Shown here: positions 25,214-33,570 of the stretch, piece by piece
How positions within the stretch are numbered: the stretch's first letter is position 1
How the letters are laid out: every line of letters begins with the position of its first letter
NCBI RefSeq assembly: GCF_002979435.1
Contig: NZ_PCOV01000003.1
Location: 62,001 to 126,000 of the forward strand
Reading direction: 5' to 3'
DNA length: 64,000 nt
Origin: Microbacterium sp. MYb66
GTDB lineage: Bacteria; Actinomycetota; Actinomycetes; Actinomycetales; Microbacteriaceae
Program-made: the position numbers and the translations under genes
Notes under the pieces: model-generated
Databases searched by the model: none
What the model saw: the letters and a program-made list of their open reading frames with translations, nothing else
Told to the model about the DNA's origin: nothing

Positions 25214-25617
25214 GTCACTCCCCTCGCCGCACACCACGCATCGCGACCATTATCGTGCCCACAGTCGCCGGTCACTCACACCGATCAACCCTGCAACCCG
25301 AGCGCGACTGAACAGTCGAAACATCGTCCCGCCCACGAAAACCTCTCCCCGCTCATCGCCAGGAACGACGGATTTCCCGCATCTCGAGAGGCCGAGATCA
25401 CTTCGTGCATCCGCACTACCGCAACACGCCCGAGCCAGACCGAACTCGCACTGGAGAAGGAAGAGCTGTTCAGTGCCGTCATCCTCCCACCGTAGATTCC
25501 ACTCACGGTTGAACCACGGTTGAACCACGGTTGAAATCTCGCAATCGCAAACGACAGCCCGGCCAGCCGCGCGAGCCCCAGCCGACGCGCCCAGGAAACG
25601 CCCACTCCGTGATCGAC
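25214..25617. other. 404-nt intergenic region with triple 11-bp repeat
   Basis: This lies between the STAND gene start and the end of the frameshifted HTH gene. Small frames here lack ribosome sites and recognisable sequence. Besides the tandem repeat at 25504-25536, I see nothing definite. The STAND gene promoter must lie in its left part. Confidence 0.4.
25504..25536. repeat. Three tandem 11-bp repeats
   Basis: CACGGTTGAAC occurs three times head to tail at 25504-25514, 25515-25525 and 25526-25536 (the last ends in A). The 11-bp period places each copy on nearly the same face of the helix, like iterons or stacked operator sites. It lies upstream of the STAND gene and just past the 3' end of the HTH gene. 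Confidence 0.7.
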
Positions 25618-26582
25618 TCAGCTCCGCACAGTCTCAGAGTCGTGGCGCGCCGATCTCCTCCCGGCCACAGCCGCGCGCAAGTGTCGACGGATCGTGGTGG
25701 CACTACACCCGACCTCACGCGCAAGGTCGGCCACGCTACGCTGCCCACGGTCCCGCTGCTCGGCCAACCAGTCAGGGTCGATACGAAACTGCGCACGCCG
25801 CCCTGGCTTCGCGGGGACGCCCTCCGCTGCAAGCGTGCGGGCGATGCTCTGGCGAGATAGGCCGAGCTTCCCTGCCGTTGCCCTGCGCGACAGTCCCTCC
25901 GCACTCGCCCAGCGGATCGACACGGCTCGATCCCCGTCTGGGGCGCCCCGAGCCGGCCGGCGAGGGCTCCACGGGTCACGCTTCTCAACCGCCACGGACA
26001 CCGCGTGCAATTCTGCAGCCACCATGCCGGGCGACGGGCACCACGTGGGGGGCTCGTCCACCCCAGCCCGCTGAAGGAAACCGACGCCCGCAGCATGCAG
26101 TGCTGCGAGGACCGGAAGTGGCGCCGTGCGCGAGAACCGATTCACGTCGCTGTCGGTGACGGGTGTAATGACCTCGCCCGCGGGGACCAGCCGCCCCGTC
26201 CGGTCACCACTGAGCAGCCGATGAAGGTACGCCCGTGCAAGGACCGCGCGTCGGGGAGAGCCGGTATGCACGTTCTGCGTGATCGCAATCGATTCCCACT
26301 CGGCAGGGGGGAGCAGAGCCGAATACTCAAGTGAGCGCCTCCGGGCGTAGTCGATCGGCGTAGCCGTATCGTCGAGGTGTTGCGCCAGACGCACGATCGT
26401 CGCGAGTGCACCTGCGCGACGTAGATCGCCGCTGCAAGCGCCCAGTGCTCCGCCGTGTCCTCTCCGGTGAAGTCCTCGAAGACATAGGCCCACGACGCCG
26501 GCACCGGCCGTGTCACTCCTCGCCACCAGATCGGGTTGGGATCCGGATCCACCGCCACCTTCTTCATCACGGTCGCACGCAT
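25618..26582 (-). pseudogene. Frameshifted protein with two C-terminal HTH motifs
   Basis: The start of the protein is in one frame (MRATVMKKVAVDPDPNPIW, then ASWAYVFEDFTGEDTAEHWA and ALAAAIYVAQ). The continuation is in another (ALATIVRLAQHLDD, then LPPAEWESIAITQ). The switch falls at about 26398-26425. The C-terminal part has two helix-turn-helix patterns, GLSRRATAGKLGLSRQSIARTLA and SVADLAREVGCSATTIRRHL. Reading both frames gives a protein of about 320 residues. The cause could be a real mutation, a sequencing error or recoding. The N-terminal family is not recognised; the HTH pair resembles resolvase or replication-associated regulators. A longer out-of-frame reading to 26661 starts with low-complexity sequence and is not credible. 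Confidence 0.55.
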
Positions 26583-26670
26583 GAGCCGATCTCGACGAGC
26601 GACCGGTTGTCATCGAGGTGGGCAGCACACGTGCAGAAGAAGCGGAGAACGTCCGGGGCACAGATTGTTT

Positions 26671-26715
26671 CGTATGGCCTCCCCGATTATGCCATACGGA
26701 TTAGGCCATACGGAT
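26671..26715. promoter_or_regulatory. Operator-like repeats before the XRE gene
   Basis: GCCATACGGAT occurs directly repeated at 26691-26701 and 26705-26715, 14 bp apart. An inverted half-copy, CGTATGGCC, lies at 26671-26679. The sites precede and touch the apparent start of the XRE-type gene and are likely its operator. If so, the true start is probably a little downstream of 26714. Confidence 0.55.
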
Positions 26716-27025
26716 GTTGTGGAGTGAGCACGCTGAAAGGGTGGCCCGACGGAACGAAGCGACCGAGCAGGAGTGGAGCAGTTACGCTCAACGTCTTGCG
26801 ACCGCGCTTCGCACTTTCCGAGAGCGCAGCGGCCTGAGCCAGGAGGACGTCGCGTACCGCTCTGGCCTGACCCGGTACACGTATCAGAAGTATGAAAAGG
26901 GCGAGTCACGGCCGGGCAGTCCCGCAAATCCGACGCTCCGCACCCTGATCGCGATCGCGCAAGTTCTCACTGTCTCCGTGCACGAGCTGATCCCGGACAG
27001 CCCGCCCGACATTCGCGCCCGCTGA
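26714..27025 (+). CDS. XRE-family HTH regulator
   Basis: A 103-residue DNA-binding protein. The HTH_XRE domain spans about residues 27-92 (LATALRTFRERSGLSQEDVA, then YRSGLTRYTYQKYEKGESRP and LRTLIAIAQVLTVSVHELI). The ATG at 26714 overlaps an operator-like repeat and has no ribosome site. A GTG at 26741, before ARRNEATEQEW, is a plausible start and would remove nine residues. It converges on the qat operon with 39 nt between stops. It diverges from the frameshifted HTH gene. It may control itself and one of the flanking defence units; there is no direct evidence for which. Confidence 0.82.
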   Translation: MLWSEHAERVARRNEATEQEWSSYAQRLATALRTFRERSGLSQEDVAYRSGLTRYTYQKYEKGESRPGSPANPTLRTLIAIAQVLTVSVHELIPDSPPDIRAR

Positions 27026-27064
27026 CCATCGTTACCACAGGGTGTGGGTCACCCACCGCGCTGA

Positions 27065-27820
27065 TCAGTCGGTTCGGGCGATCGCGACCAAGTGTTGAAG
27101 GTCCGGTGGCAATCGATGGTGGATGTCAGCGCGCTCCGCCAGCGTGGCGAGGTTGCGGTACCACCGCCGGCGCACCTCACCCAGGGACTGACGGGTGAGG
27201 GTCGCCACCCGTTTCTCCAACGCAGCGATGTCTCCGGGCACGCGAGCACCGGTGCGGGACCGTGATGCAGGAAAATCTGTCTCCGGGAGTACTCGATCGA
27301 GTGGGAGCGCCGTCATCTGCTGATCGGTCATCGCCGCATTGATTGAGAAATAGCAGCCGGCGGCTGCCGCCCGCTGGGCATCCTCCGGCGTCCCGGTGAA
27401 CCAGTGCAGAATCACGCCCGGGCGAGGGTTCTTCTCCATCACCTCTACCACCTTCCGCGCTCTTCCCGTGGAATGAACGGAGATCAACGTCGCCGGCGCC
27501 GTGCGGAGAATGGTCTCGAAGATGGTCTGCTGCGTGGCACTGTCACCTCGACGATCGAGCCCGACCTCGCCGATCAGGACGGCATCCTTCACGGCGGCGG
27601 AGAATCTCTTCTCCGACCATTGCGTGAGAGCTCGGGGGACCCCAGGATGCACTCCGATACCCCAAAGGAGACCCGTCTGAGGGTTCGTGCGCGCAGCGTC
27701 AAACTCGTCCAAGGTTCGCGTCATGGCGAAAATCTGCGCGCCGTTGAGCGTGCGGACTTGGGCGGCCGTCACGTCTGGAGCGATGTGCGCGTGGCAGTCA
27801 AGGGGCGGGAAGGGGAACAC
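27065..27820 (-). CDS. qatD: QatD, TatD-family metal-dependent nuclease
   Basis: A 251-residue TatD-like protein. The metal site is visible: the HxH of DCHAHIAPD at 8-16, Glu in LIGEVGLDRRG, His in SVHSTGRA and LHWFTG, and Asp in LPETDFPA. It is the last gene of the qatABCD anti-phage operon, where a TatD-type nuclease completes the system. The start is GTG at 27820, overlapping the end of qatC by 23 nt. Nuclease activity is known for TatD but the substrate in Qat defence is not established. Confidence 0.88.
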   Translation of the reverse strand: MFPFPPLDCHAHIAPDVTAAQVRTLNGAQIFAMTRTLDEFDAARTNPQTGLLWGIGVHPGVPRALTQWSEKRFSAAVKDAVLIGEVGLDRRGDSATQQTIFETILRTAPATLISVHSTGRARKVVEVMEKNPRPGVILHWFTGTPEDAQRAAAAGCYFSINAAMTDQQMTALPLDRVLPETDFPASRSRTGARVPGDIAALEKRVATLTRQSLGEVRRRWYRNLATLAERADIHHRLPPDLQHLVAIARTD

Positions 27821-29063
27821 GACTCAACTCTGCCAGTCCGCGCTGGACCAGACTCAGCACCTCGTCGAAATTCGTTCCCGGGGGCCACATCGCCGAACTC
27901 AGGATTGCTTCGTCGGATATCCCGAAGGCACAGGCGTCACGCAGCGTTATCACATCACGACGTCGATGATGCACCAATGCGGTCAGGTTGTGTCCGCTCA
28001 GCGCCTCACAGTCATAGGTTGTGGGATCGGGGACCCCTGCCCCGAAGAAGGCGCCGCGGCGTACCACGCAGGCCACGCACAGCCCACAGTTGTGATTGGA
28101 GTCGCCATGGTAGAACTGCGTTCCCCCTTTCGCGCACGAGAACGATGTCGACGTCGCGGACAGGAACCTGGTGCCCAGGAGCTCCGGGATCGCCGCCGCC
28201 ACGAGCTCTCCCTTGGTGAGGTCGTCGAACGGGTTGCGCATCACCACGTCGATGCCGAGCGACCGCAGCAACTCTCCCACCAGATGGAATGTGTACGGGT
28301 GCGTCGACCGGGTGGTCAGGGTACCGCCGCGACCAGGGTCGAGCGGTGGATTAATGCTCGTGAACCCGTTCTCCGGCACCCACATCTCACCAGCAGAATG
28401 CGCGGCTGCGGTCATCACGCCGAGCGTCATGAACATCAGGGAGCGTGAACGAGGTCCGTGATTCTTCCGCTGCCCCGCGTCCCGGAGGAACAGCTCGTGC
28501 CTGTCGTAAGGGGAATCCCCGATCGCTTCAGCAATCGTGTTCTGCGCGTGCCGGACGGCTCGGGACGCATCCCGGTGGCCCACGAACCGGACATCGACGT
28601 CCGTGTCCCGCAGACCGATCACGGCACCGCACAGAGAATCCAAACCTCCCGAGAGAAGCTGGATGCGTGCAGCGGGCTCAGCAACGGCAAGAGGCAGGAT
28701 TGCGTGAGCGGCTTTCAGGCCGAGGGTCCAGGAATCCCCGGTCAGCCAATGGAGGATGTCGGCAACGGCGGTGAGACCGCCGTGCGTCCACGGTTCCGGG
28801 TCCTCGACGTGGACGACCAGGTCGAGATTGCGGTGCAGGGAGACGGCGGGCTTCGGCGTCGCCGTGTCTGCCAAATACGCGGCGGCCGTGATGCGGAACA
28901 GGTCCCGTGCAGCCGGCGGGGCCGCTGCGAACTCTTCGAGATCCCACATGAGTGTCGAGGCGATCGTCGCCACGGGTGAACCGGTGCGTGGCCATTCCAT
29001 CCGCACTCCGGAACGACTCGATCGCGCTCCCGCCGGAAGAACCTCGATCTGATGCACGGTCAT
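27798..29063 (-). CDS. qatC: QatC, QueC-like PP-loop protein
   Basis: A 421-residue protein with a C-terminal QueC-type domain. The PP-loop IQLLSGGLDS is at 134-143. Four zinc-type cysteines occur at about 310, 326, 329 and 332 (CGLCVAC), as in 7-cyano-7-deazaguanine synthase. The first 130 residues are specific to Qat proteins. QatC probably makes or attaches a deazaguanine-like or amidated modification to a target in the defence pathway; this is inferred from the family. Its ATG overlaps the qatB stop by 4 nt (ATGA). Confidence 0.9.
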   Translation of the reverse strand: MTVHQIEVLPAGARSSRSGVRMEWPRTGSPVATIASTLMWDLEEFAAAPPAARDLFRITAAAYLADTATPKPAVSLHRNLDLVVHVEDPEPWTHGGLTAVADILHWLTGDSWTLGLKAAHAILPLAVAEPAARIQLLSGGLDSLCGAVIGLRDTDVDVRFVGHRDASRAVRHAQNTIAEAIGDSPYDRHELFLRDAGQRKNHGPRSRSLMFMTLGVMTAAAHSAGEMWVPENGFTSINPPLDPGRGGTLTTRSTHPYTFHLVGELLRSLGIDVVMRNPFDDLTKGELVAAAIPELLGTRFLSATSTSFSCAKGGTQFYHGDSNHNCGLCVACVVRRGAFFGAGVPDPTTYDCEALSGHNLTALVHHRRRDVITLRDACAFGISDEAILSSAMWPPGTNFDEVLSLVQRGLAELSRVPLPAP

Positions 29064-29815
29064 CGCGGATCACCCTTCCCGAACACACGGCACGCTTTCG
29101 CTGCCAAGTTTGACGCAAAGTCCGCGACCGCCTGCGGCGTGGCGGCCATCAGTTGGCCGGTGATCTGTCGGACTTTGCCGCCGATATATGTCTTCACACG
29201 CTGCTCCAGCTGAACGAGCGCGTTGCCTGCGACCGATGCTCGACGCTCGCTCGTTGTCAGCTGCACAACAGTGGTCCTCCACGCCAGCTCCGTGACAAAT
29301 CGGCCAATGGTGTCCGCGAGCGGGCCGCCCGCACCCTGCACATCCGAGCGCATGGTGGCCAGCAGTGCCTGTCGCAATGCGGCATCATCCGGGTGCGCGG
29401 CCGGTCCGAGAATCAGGCCGATCAGCTCGGTGAAGAGCCGGATGCCGCTGAGACCCTCCAACGAGGAGAAGTCCAACCCGTACTCAACGAGATGAGGAAC
29501 GTCGCCGACTTCGATGGACGCGAGAGCTTCCAGCACCAGCGAACCCCGCGCCGCCTGACGGCTGAACGGCGCACCGCCCGAATCGCGTCCATCACCCGAT
29601 GCGGATGCCCCCGACCCGCTGCGCGACTGAAGCAGGTCTCGAACGTTATAGGACCTACCTCGCCTGTCTCCCCGCCCCAATGCCTTCCCCACAGCCGACA
29701 TGACCGCAGCTGGCAGTTCCGTCCCGCCGCTGCTGAGACCGGCCGCTGCGTCGTACAGCGAGTCGACCGTGTCCGACCAGGCCCCCGAGCCACCGAAGGC
29801 GCTTGAGGTGCCCAT
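29060..29815 (-). CDS. qatB: QatB, conserved Qat defence protein
   Basis: A 251-residue protein with no enzyme motif that I can see. The N-terminus is rich in Gly and Ser (MGTSSAFGGSGAWSDTVDSL, with more Gly/Ser at 60-85). The C-terminal half is helical, with YGLDFSSLEGLSGIRLF and RVKTYIGGKVRQITGQLM. The call rests on the order ATPase, this gene, QueC-like, TatD-like, which defines qatABCD. The Gly/Ser start recalls targets for terminal modification. Its ATG shares one base with the qatA stop. Confidence 0.8.
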   Translation of the reverse strand: MGTSSAFGGSGAWSDTVDSLYDAAAGLSSGGTELPAAVMSAVGKALGRGDRRGRSYNVRDLLQSRSGSGASASGDGRDSGGAPFSRQAARGSLVLEALASIEVGDVPHLVEYGLDFSSLEGLSGIRLFTELIGLILGPAAHPDDAALRQALLATMRSDVQGAGGPLADTIGRFVTELAWRTTVVQLTTSERRASVAGNALVQLEQRVKTYIGGKVRQITGQLMAATPQAVADFASNLAAKACRVFGKGDPR

Positions 29816-31560
29816 CAGAACATCACTCCCGAAGACTCCTCATCAATGGCAGTCAGAAGCTCACTACTGATCCCTGGCCGGTCCCGAACAGTGGCCAGCA
29901 CCTCCGGGAACGACCCCGCAAGCCATGGGATGTGCTGGGCCGAGAGTGCGTGGAGGACGAAGTCATCGAGAAGCGCCTCACTCATCGCGGTCTTCAGGTC
30001 GGGGCGCTTCACCGCGAGCGATTGCAGACTCTCCAACGCCGACTCCGACCGATCCCCCACGATCGCCGTAGCAAGGTGACGGGCAACATCTTCGTCCCCC
30101 GTCGATGGCATGCTCACCATACTCTCGACAGCCTCTATCCGAACCAGGCTGCTCGTGTCAGTGAGTTGCGCGAGATGCAAACTCTGCCGGTCGTCCAGCA
30201 CCGCCGCCGACTGGAGCGTCGCCACCGTTGCCGTCGCAAACGACACATACCGGTCAACCCACACAACGACGTCAGAAGCCCGGGGTGGTTCGTTTGCCCA
30301 CGCGGCAATCTCCGCAGGCACCGCCCCCGCCCCCGCCTCCCAGTCAGCCAGAAGCTGCCCGCGCTTCTCTTCGCTCACCCCGACAAGATCACGGAACTGG
30401 TGCGGATAGTTCTGCTCGAGCAACCACAGCTTCATGAGGATGTCGACAGGGAAACCCTCGAACTGCGCCCCCAACATCTCCGCACGAACAGCGAAGCTAT
30501 TCAGAAAGCGTTTCAGCTGTCGGGGAGTTTCACGCCGTGAACTGCTCATCCCGCGAACGATCTGATTCGCGAGCCGAATGTGCTCATCCGTCGGCATGGA
30601 CTCATGCATATTCGCAGCCACGTACGGCACCTCGCCCTTGACCCGCCGCGCAGATGCGCGCTCAGCGACAGTGACCGCAAGCCCACGTCCCGCCTCTGCC
30701 TGAACGAAAAGCGCCGTAAGGTACGCCACCGCGTCCGCCGATGACAGTCGGGGCAAAGTGAACGGGAGCTGCACGATCTTCTCGGTGTACCGATCAGCAA
30801 AACGGCCCCGGCCCCCTCCGTGGCGATCCAGCGCTCCGCGAAGGCTCTCACGGATGAAGTCATCGTCCGCCGCAATGACGAAAGCCATACCCTCTACGCT
30901 GAGGAACAGCTTGATGGCCTCCAGTGCGCCGAGCACGTCGTCCGGGAGCGAGCGATCGAGGTCGTCAATCAGCACCACCACCCGACAGTCGCTCATCTGC
31001 GTCAGAAGCGCACCAAAATCCTCCCGAAACCCGCGCATCCCCTTCGCAGCCGGTTCATCCGCCGGCTCGGGCATGAGTGCATCAACGAGGCCGCCGAGAT
31101 CCGGGGTAAGGGTCACCGCCGACTTGATCGCAACCTGCGCCACCTTGCTCCACGAAACCCGCCGGCGCAGAGCGTCCAACTTGGAGATGAGGTCGACTGC
31201 CGCGCTAGCGAGTTTCGCCTTCGTGCCCTCTGCGGGCGCCTCCTCGCGTCGTCGACTCAGCTCAGTCGAGATCCCCTCCAGCACCCGACTGATCAACGTG
31301 CCCCGAGCGTCGCCCGAATCCACAAACTCCCATGGATCGATCACAACGACGACCACGTCGTCGCGCCGTCGAAGCTCAGTCTCAATCAGATTGAGCGCCG
31401 TGCTCTTCCCTCCACCCCACGGCGAATTGAGCCCGACCGTGACCGTATCAAACCGCCGATCCACCACCACATTCGAGATCGCCAGCGCAACCGCCCGCAG
31501 ACCAGTGAGATCCTGCGTCGCCGGATTGTCATCGAACAGATACCGCGAAGCCCCCATCAT
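29815..31560 (-). CDS. qatA: QatA, KAP-family P-loop ATPase
   Basis: A 581-residue KAP-type NTPase. Walker A LNSPWGGGKST is at 44-54 and the Walker B region VVVLIDDLDRS at 194-204, with the KAP hallmark of a long helical insertion between them. This copy has no obvious membrane segment in that insertion. IKLFLSVEGMAFVIAADDDFI follows, as in the family. It is the first gene of the operon. The ATG at 31560 has AAAGGGGG upstream, and a second ATG follows immediately. The operon lies on the same strand as dnaB and only 107 nt beyond the dnaB stop, so its promoter must fit there unless dnaB transcripts read through. Confidence 0.9.
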   Translation of the reverse strand: MMGASRYLFDDNPATQDLTGLRAVALAISNVVVDRRFDTVTVGLNSPWGGGKSTALNLIETELRRRDDVVVVVIDPWEFVDSGDARGTLISRVLEGISTELSRRREEAPAEGTKAKLASAAVDLISKLDALRRRVSWSKVAQVAIKSAVTLTPDLGGLVDALMPEPADEPAAKGMRGFREDFGALLTQMSDCRVVVLIDDLDRSLPDDVLGALEAIKLFLSVEGMAFVIAADDDFIRESLRGALDRHGGGRGRFADRYTEKIVQLPFTLPRLSSADAVAYLTALFVQAEAGRGLAVTVAERASARRVKGEVPYVAANMHESMPTDEHIRLANQIVRGMSSSRRETPRQLKRFLNSFAVRAEMLGAQFEGFPVDILMKLWLLEQNYPHQFRDLVGVSEEKRGQLLADWEAGAGAVPAEIAAWANEPPRASDVVVWVDRYVSFATATVATLQSAAVLDDRQSLHLAQLTDTSSLVRIEAVESMVSMPSTGDEDVARHLATAIVGDRSESALESLQSLAVKRPDLKTAMSEALLDDFVLHALSAQHIPWLAGSFPEVLATVRDRPGISSELLTAIDEESSGVMF

Positions 31561-31601
31561 CGCCCCCTTTGGCGCCAGTACCGCTACGTCATCCAACAAA
31601 C

Positions 31602-31617
31602 CTGGCAACAATGCCAG
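31602..31617. promoter_or_regulatory. Inverted repeat upstream of qatA
   Basis: CTGGCA and TGCCAG flank a 4-nt spacer; further TGCCA copies lie within the next 35 nt. It is 42 nt upstream of the qatA start and could bind a repressor. No regulator is identified. Confidence 0.4.
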
Positions 31618-31667
31618 TCAACTGCCAACTCACAGCGGATCTTGCCAAGTCCCCGCGGAACCTACAG

Positions 31668-33041
31668 TCAGTGGAAGTCGCCGCCGGGGGCCATGTCCAT
31701 GAAGCGCGAGTAGTGGCCCTGGAAGGCGACGGTGATCGTGGCGGTCGGACCGTTACGGTGCTTGGCGACGATCAGGTCGGCCTCGCCCGGACGCACGTCT
31801 TTGTCGTAGACCGAGTCGCGGTGCAGCAGGATGACCATGTCGGCGTCCTGCTCGATCGAGCCGGACTCACGCAGATCACTGATCGCGGGCTTCTTGTCGG
31901 TGCGCTGCTCGGGGCCACGGTTCAGTTGCGAGAGGGCGATGACGGGAACCTGCAGCTCCTTGGCGATGAGCTTGAGGCTTCGCGAGAACTCCGAGACCTC
32001 CTGCTGACGCGACTCGACGCGCTTGCCCGACGTCATCAGCTGCAGGTAGTCGATGATGACCATGCGCAGGCCCTCGCGCTGCTTGAGTCGACGGCACTTC
32101 GCGCGGATCTCGACGAGTGTCATGTTGGGGCTGTCGTCGATGTAGAGCGGCGCGTCGTTGATGCGCCCTCGGGTCGCGGCGACGGTCGTCCAGTCGCGCG
32201 GGTCGAGGTTTCCCTTGCGCATGTTCTGCAGCGGGATCTGACCCTCGGCGCTGAGCAGTCGCATCGCGATCTCGCTCTTGCCCATCTCGAGCGAGAAGAA
32301 GACGGAGGGGATGTTGTGGCCGATGGAGGCCGAGCGCGCGAAGTCGAGCGCGAGCGTGGACTTACCCATGGCGGGACGCGCAGCGACCACGATCATCTGC
32401 CCGCCGTGCAGGCCGTTGGTGAGCTCGTCGAGTTCCTTGAAGCCCGTGGGCACACCGGTCATCGATCCGTCGCGGCCGCTCGCGGCCTCGATCTCCTCGA
32501 GAGCGGCATCGACCGCGATCTGCAGCGGCACGTAGTCTTCGGCGGTCTCGGATCCGGTGATCGAGTAGATCTCTGCCTGGGCGTTGTTGACGATGTCGGT
32601 CGCGTCGCCCTCGCCCGCGTAGCCGAGCTGCACGATCCGCGTGCCGGCGTCGACGAGGCGTCGGAGGATGGCGCGCTCCGAGACGATGCCCGCGTAGTAG
32701 CCGGCGTTCGCCGCGGTCGGGACGATCGAGGTGAGGGTGTGCAGATAATCGGCGCCACCGGCACGGCCCAGCTCGCCGGTCTTGATGAGCTCGTCGGTCA
32801 CGGCGACGACGTCGGTGGGCTCGCCGTGCGAGTACAGCGAGAGGATGGCCTCGAAGATCAGCTCGTGCTTCGGGATGTAGAAGTCGGCGCCCTTGAGCGT
32901 CTCGATCACGTCGGCGACGGCATCCTTCGAGAGGAGCATTCCGCCCAGCGCGCTCTGCTCGGCGAGAAGATCGTGGGGAGGCGTGCGCTCCGGCGCGCGC
33001 TTCGCGCCCATGCGATCCTCTGAGATGTCGGCGATCGACAC
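31668..33041 (-). CDS. dnaB: Replicative DNA helicase DnaB
   Basis: A 457-residue replicative helicase. The N-terminal primase-interacting domain (residues about 20-125, PPHDLLAEQSALGGMLLSKD) is followed by the RecA-like domain with Walker A ARPAMGKST at 221-229 and VFFSLEMGKSEIAMRLL. Walker B MVIIDYLQLM is near 325, and the arginine-finger region IALSQLNRGPEQR follows. The GTG at 33041 has GAAGGGAAGACT upstream, which decides the start. There is no intein. Its gene is normally near rplI in actinobacteria; here 8.5 kb of other genes separate them. Confidence 0.96.
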   Translation of the reverse strand: MSIADISEDRMGAKRAPERTPPHDLLAEQSALGGMLLSKDAVADVIETLKGADFYIPKHELIFEAILSLYSHGEPTDVVAVTDELIKTGELGRAGGADYLHTLTSIVPTAANAGYYAGIVSERAILRRLVDAGTRIVQLGYAGEGDATDIVNNAQAEIYSITGSETAEDYVPLQIAVDAALEEIEAASGRDGSMTGVPTGFKELDELTNGLHGGQMIVVAARPAMGKSTLALDFARSASIGHNIPSVFFSLEMGKSEIAMRLLSAEGQIPLQNMRKGNLDPRDWTTVAATRGRINDAPLYIDDSPNMTLVEIRAKCRRLKQREGLRMVIIDYLQLMTSGKRVESRQQEVSEFSRSLKLIAKELQVPVIALSQLNRGPEQRTDKKPAISDLRESGSIEQDADMVILLHRDSVYDKDVRPGEADLIVAKHRNGPTATITVAFQGHYSRFMDMAPGGDFH

Positions 33042-33570
33042 AGTCTTCCCTTCGATGCGACGTTTCCGATGCGATGTTCTGATGAGGCGCTTCGCCGGCG
33101 GGGCCCTGTGGCCTCGGCCACGACGCCACCCTGTACAGCGAAACAGGTGCCTCCGACATTCGGTCGCTCGCCCACGCTACGAGCGACTGTTTCCCCATGC
33201 AACACGGCCTGTGGATAACCATGTGGAAAGCGTGCGGACAAAGTCGGAGTGTCTGTGCAGAACGGGTGTGGATAACTCCGTGGAGGGTCCTGAATCAGAA
33301 GTTTTTTATACCCTTTGAACAGGGATTTGCTGTTTCCCCAGCCTGTGGATGGGAATCAGTTTAAATCGCGCCTTGAAGGTTGTCCCCTCGTCAGACGGGA
33401 TGTGCAGAACCTGGGGAAAGTCAAGCCGAGATTTCGCCGGGCGCGTCACAAGCCGACATCCCCGGAAACGCGCGCATAACCCCCTAGACAGGAAGGCCGC
33501 TCGCGAGTATCGTCACCCGCAATCGATGCACTTGCGTCGAGGTACGTTGCCTTCGGAGGGGGAGGTCGAC
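33042..33570. other. 529-nt intergenic region upstream of dnaB with DnaA boxes
   Basis: This separates the divergent dnaB and secreted-protein genes. It is AT-richer than its surroundings at 33230-33370 (for example GTTTTTTATACC at 33301-33312). It contains two perfect DnaA boxes and two imperfect ones. No credible gene is present. Confidence 0.6.
33210..33275. promoter_or_regulatory. Two perfect DnaA boxes (TGTGGATAA)
   Basis: TGTGGATAA, the complement of the consensus TTATCCACA, is at 33210-33218 and 33267-33275 in the same orientation. Near matches are TGTGGAAAG at 33222-33230 and TGTGGATGG at 33344-33352. They lie 169-311 nt upstream of dnaB and could bind DnaA to regulate dnaB or titrate the initiator. 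Without dnaA or dnaN here, an origin is not supported. Confidence 0.6.

Larger units (their letters stand above)
18286..31667. mobile_element. Defence island between locus B and dnaB
   Basis: About 13.4 kb holding SIR2-HerA-SLATT, a STAND nuclease gene, a frameshifted HTH gene, an XRE regulator and qatABCD. Both sides are ordinary chromosomal genes. The SIR2-HerA-SLATT part has visibly lower GC and more A/T-ending codons than its neighbours, a sign of transfer. I found no integrase, transposase or clear flanking direct repeat, so the boundaries are placed by gene content only. Confidence 0.6.

Noticed and set aside
25250..25605. Small minus-strand genes in the gap beyond the STAND gene
   Set aside because: Frames overlap the tandem repeat, have no ribosome site and no recognisable domain.
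27026..27064. Terminator between the XRE gene and qatD
   Set aside because: Only a 6-bp stem (GTGGGT/ACCCAC) with almost no loop; too weak to call.
33210..33352. Chromosomal origin of replication
   Set aside because: Only two perfect DnaA boxes, and neither dnaA nor dnaN flanks the region, as they do in actinobacterial origins. Regulation of dnaB is a better reading.
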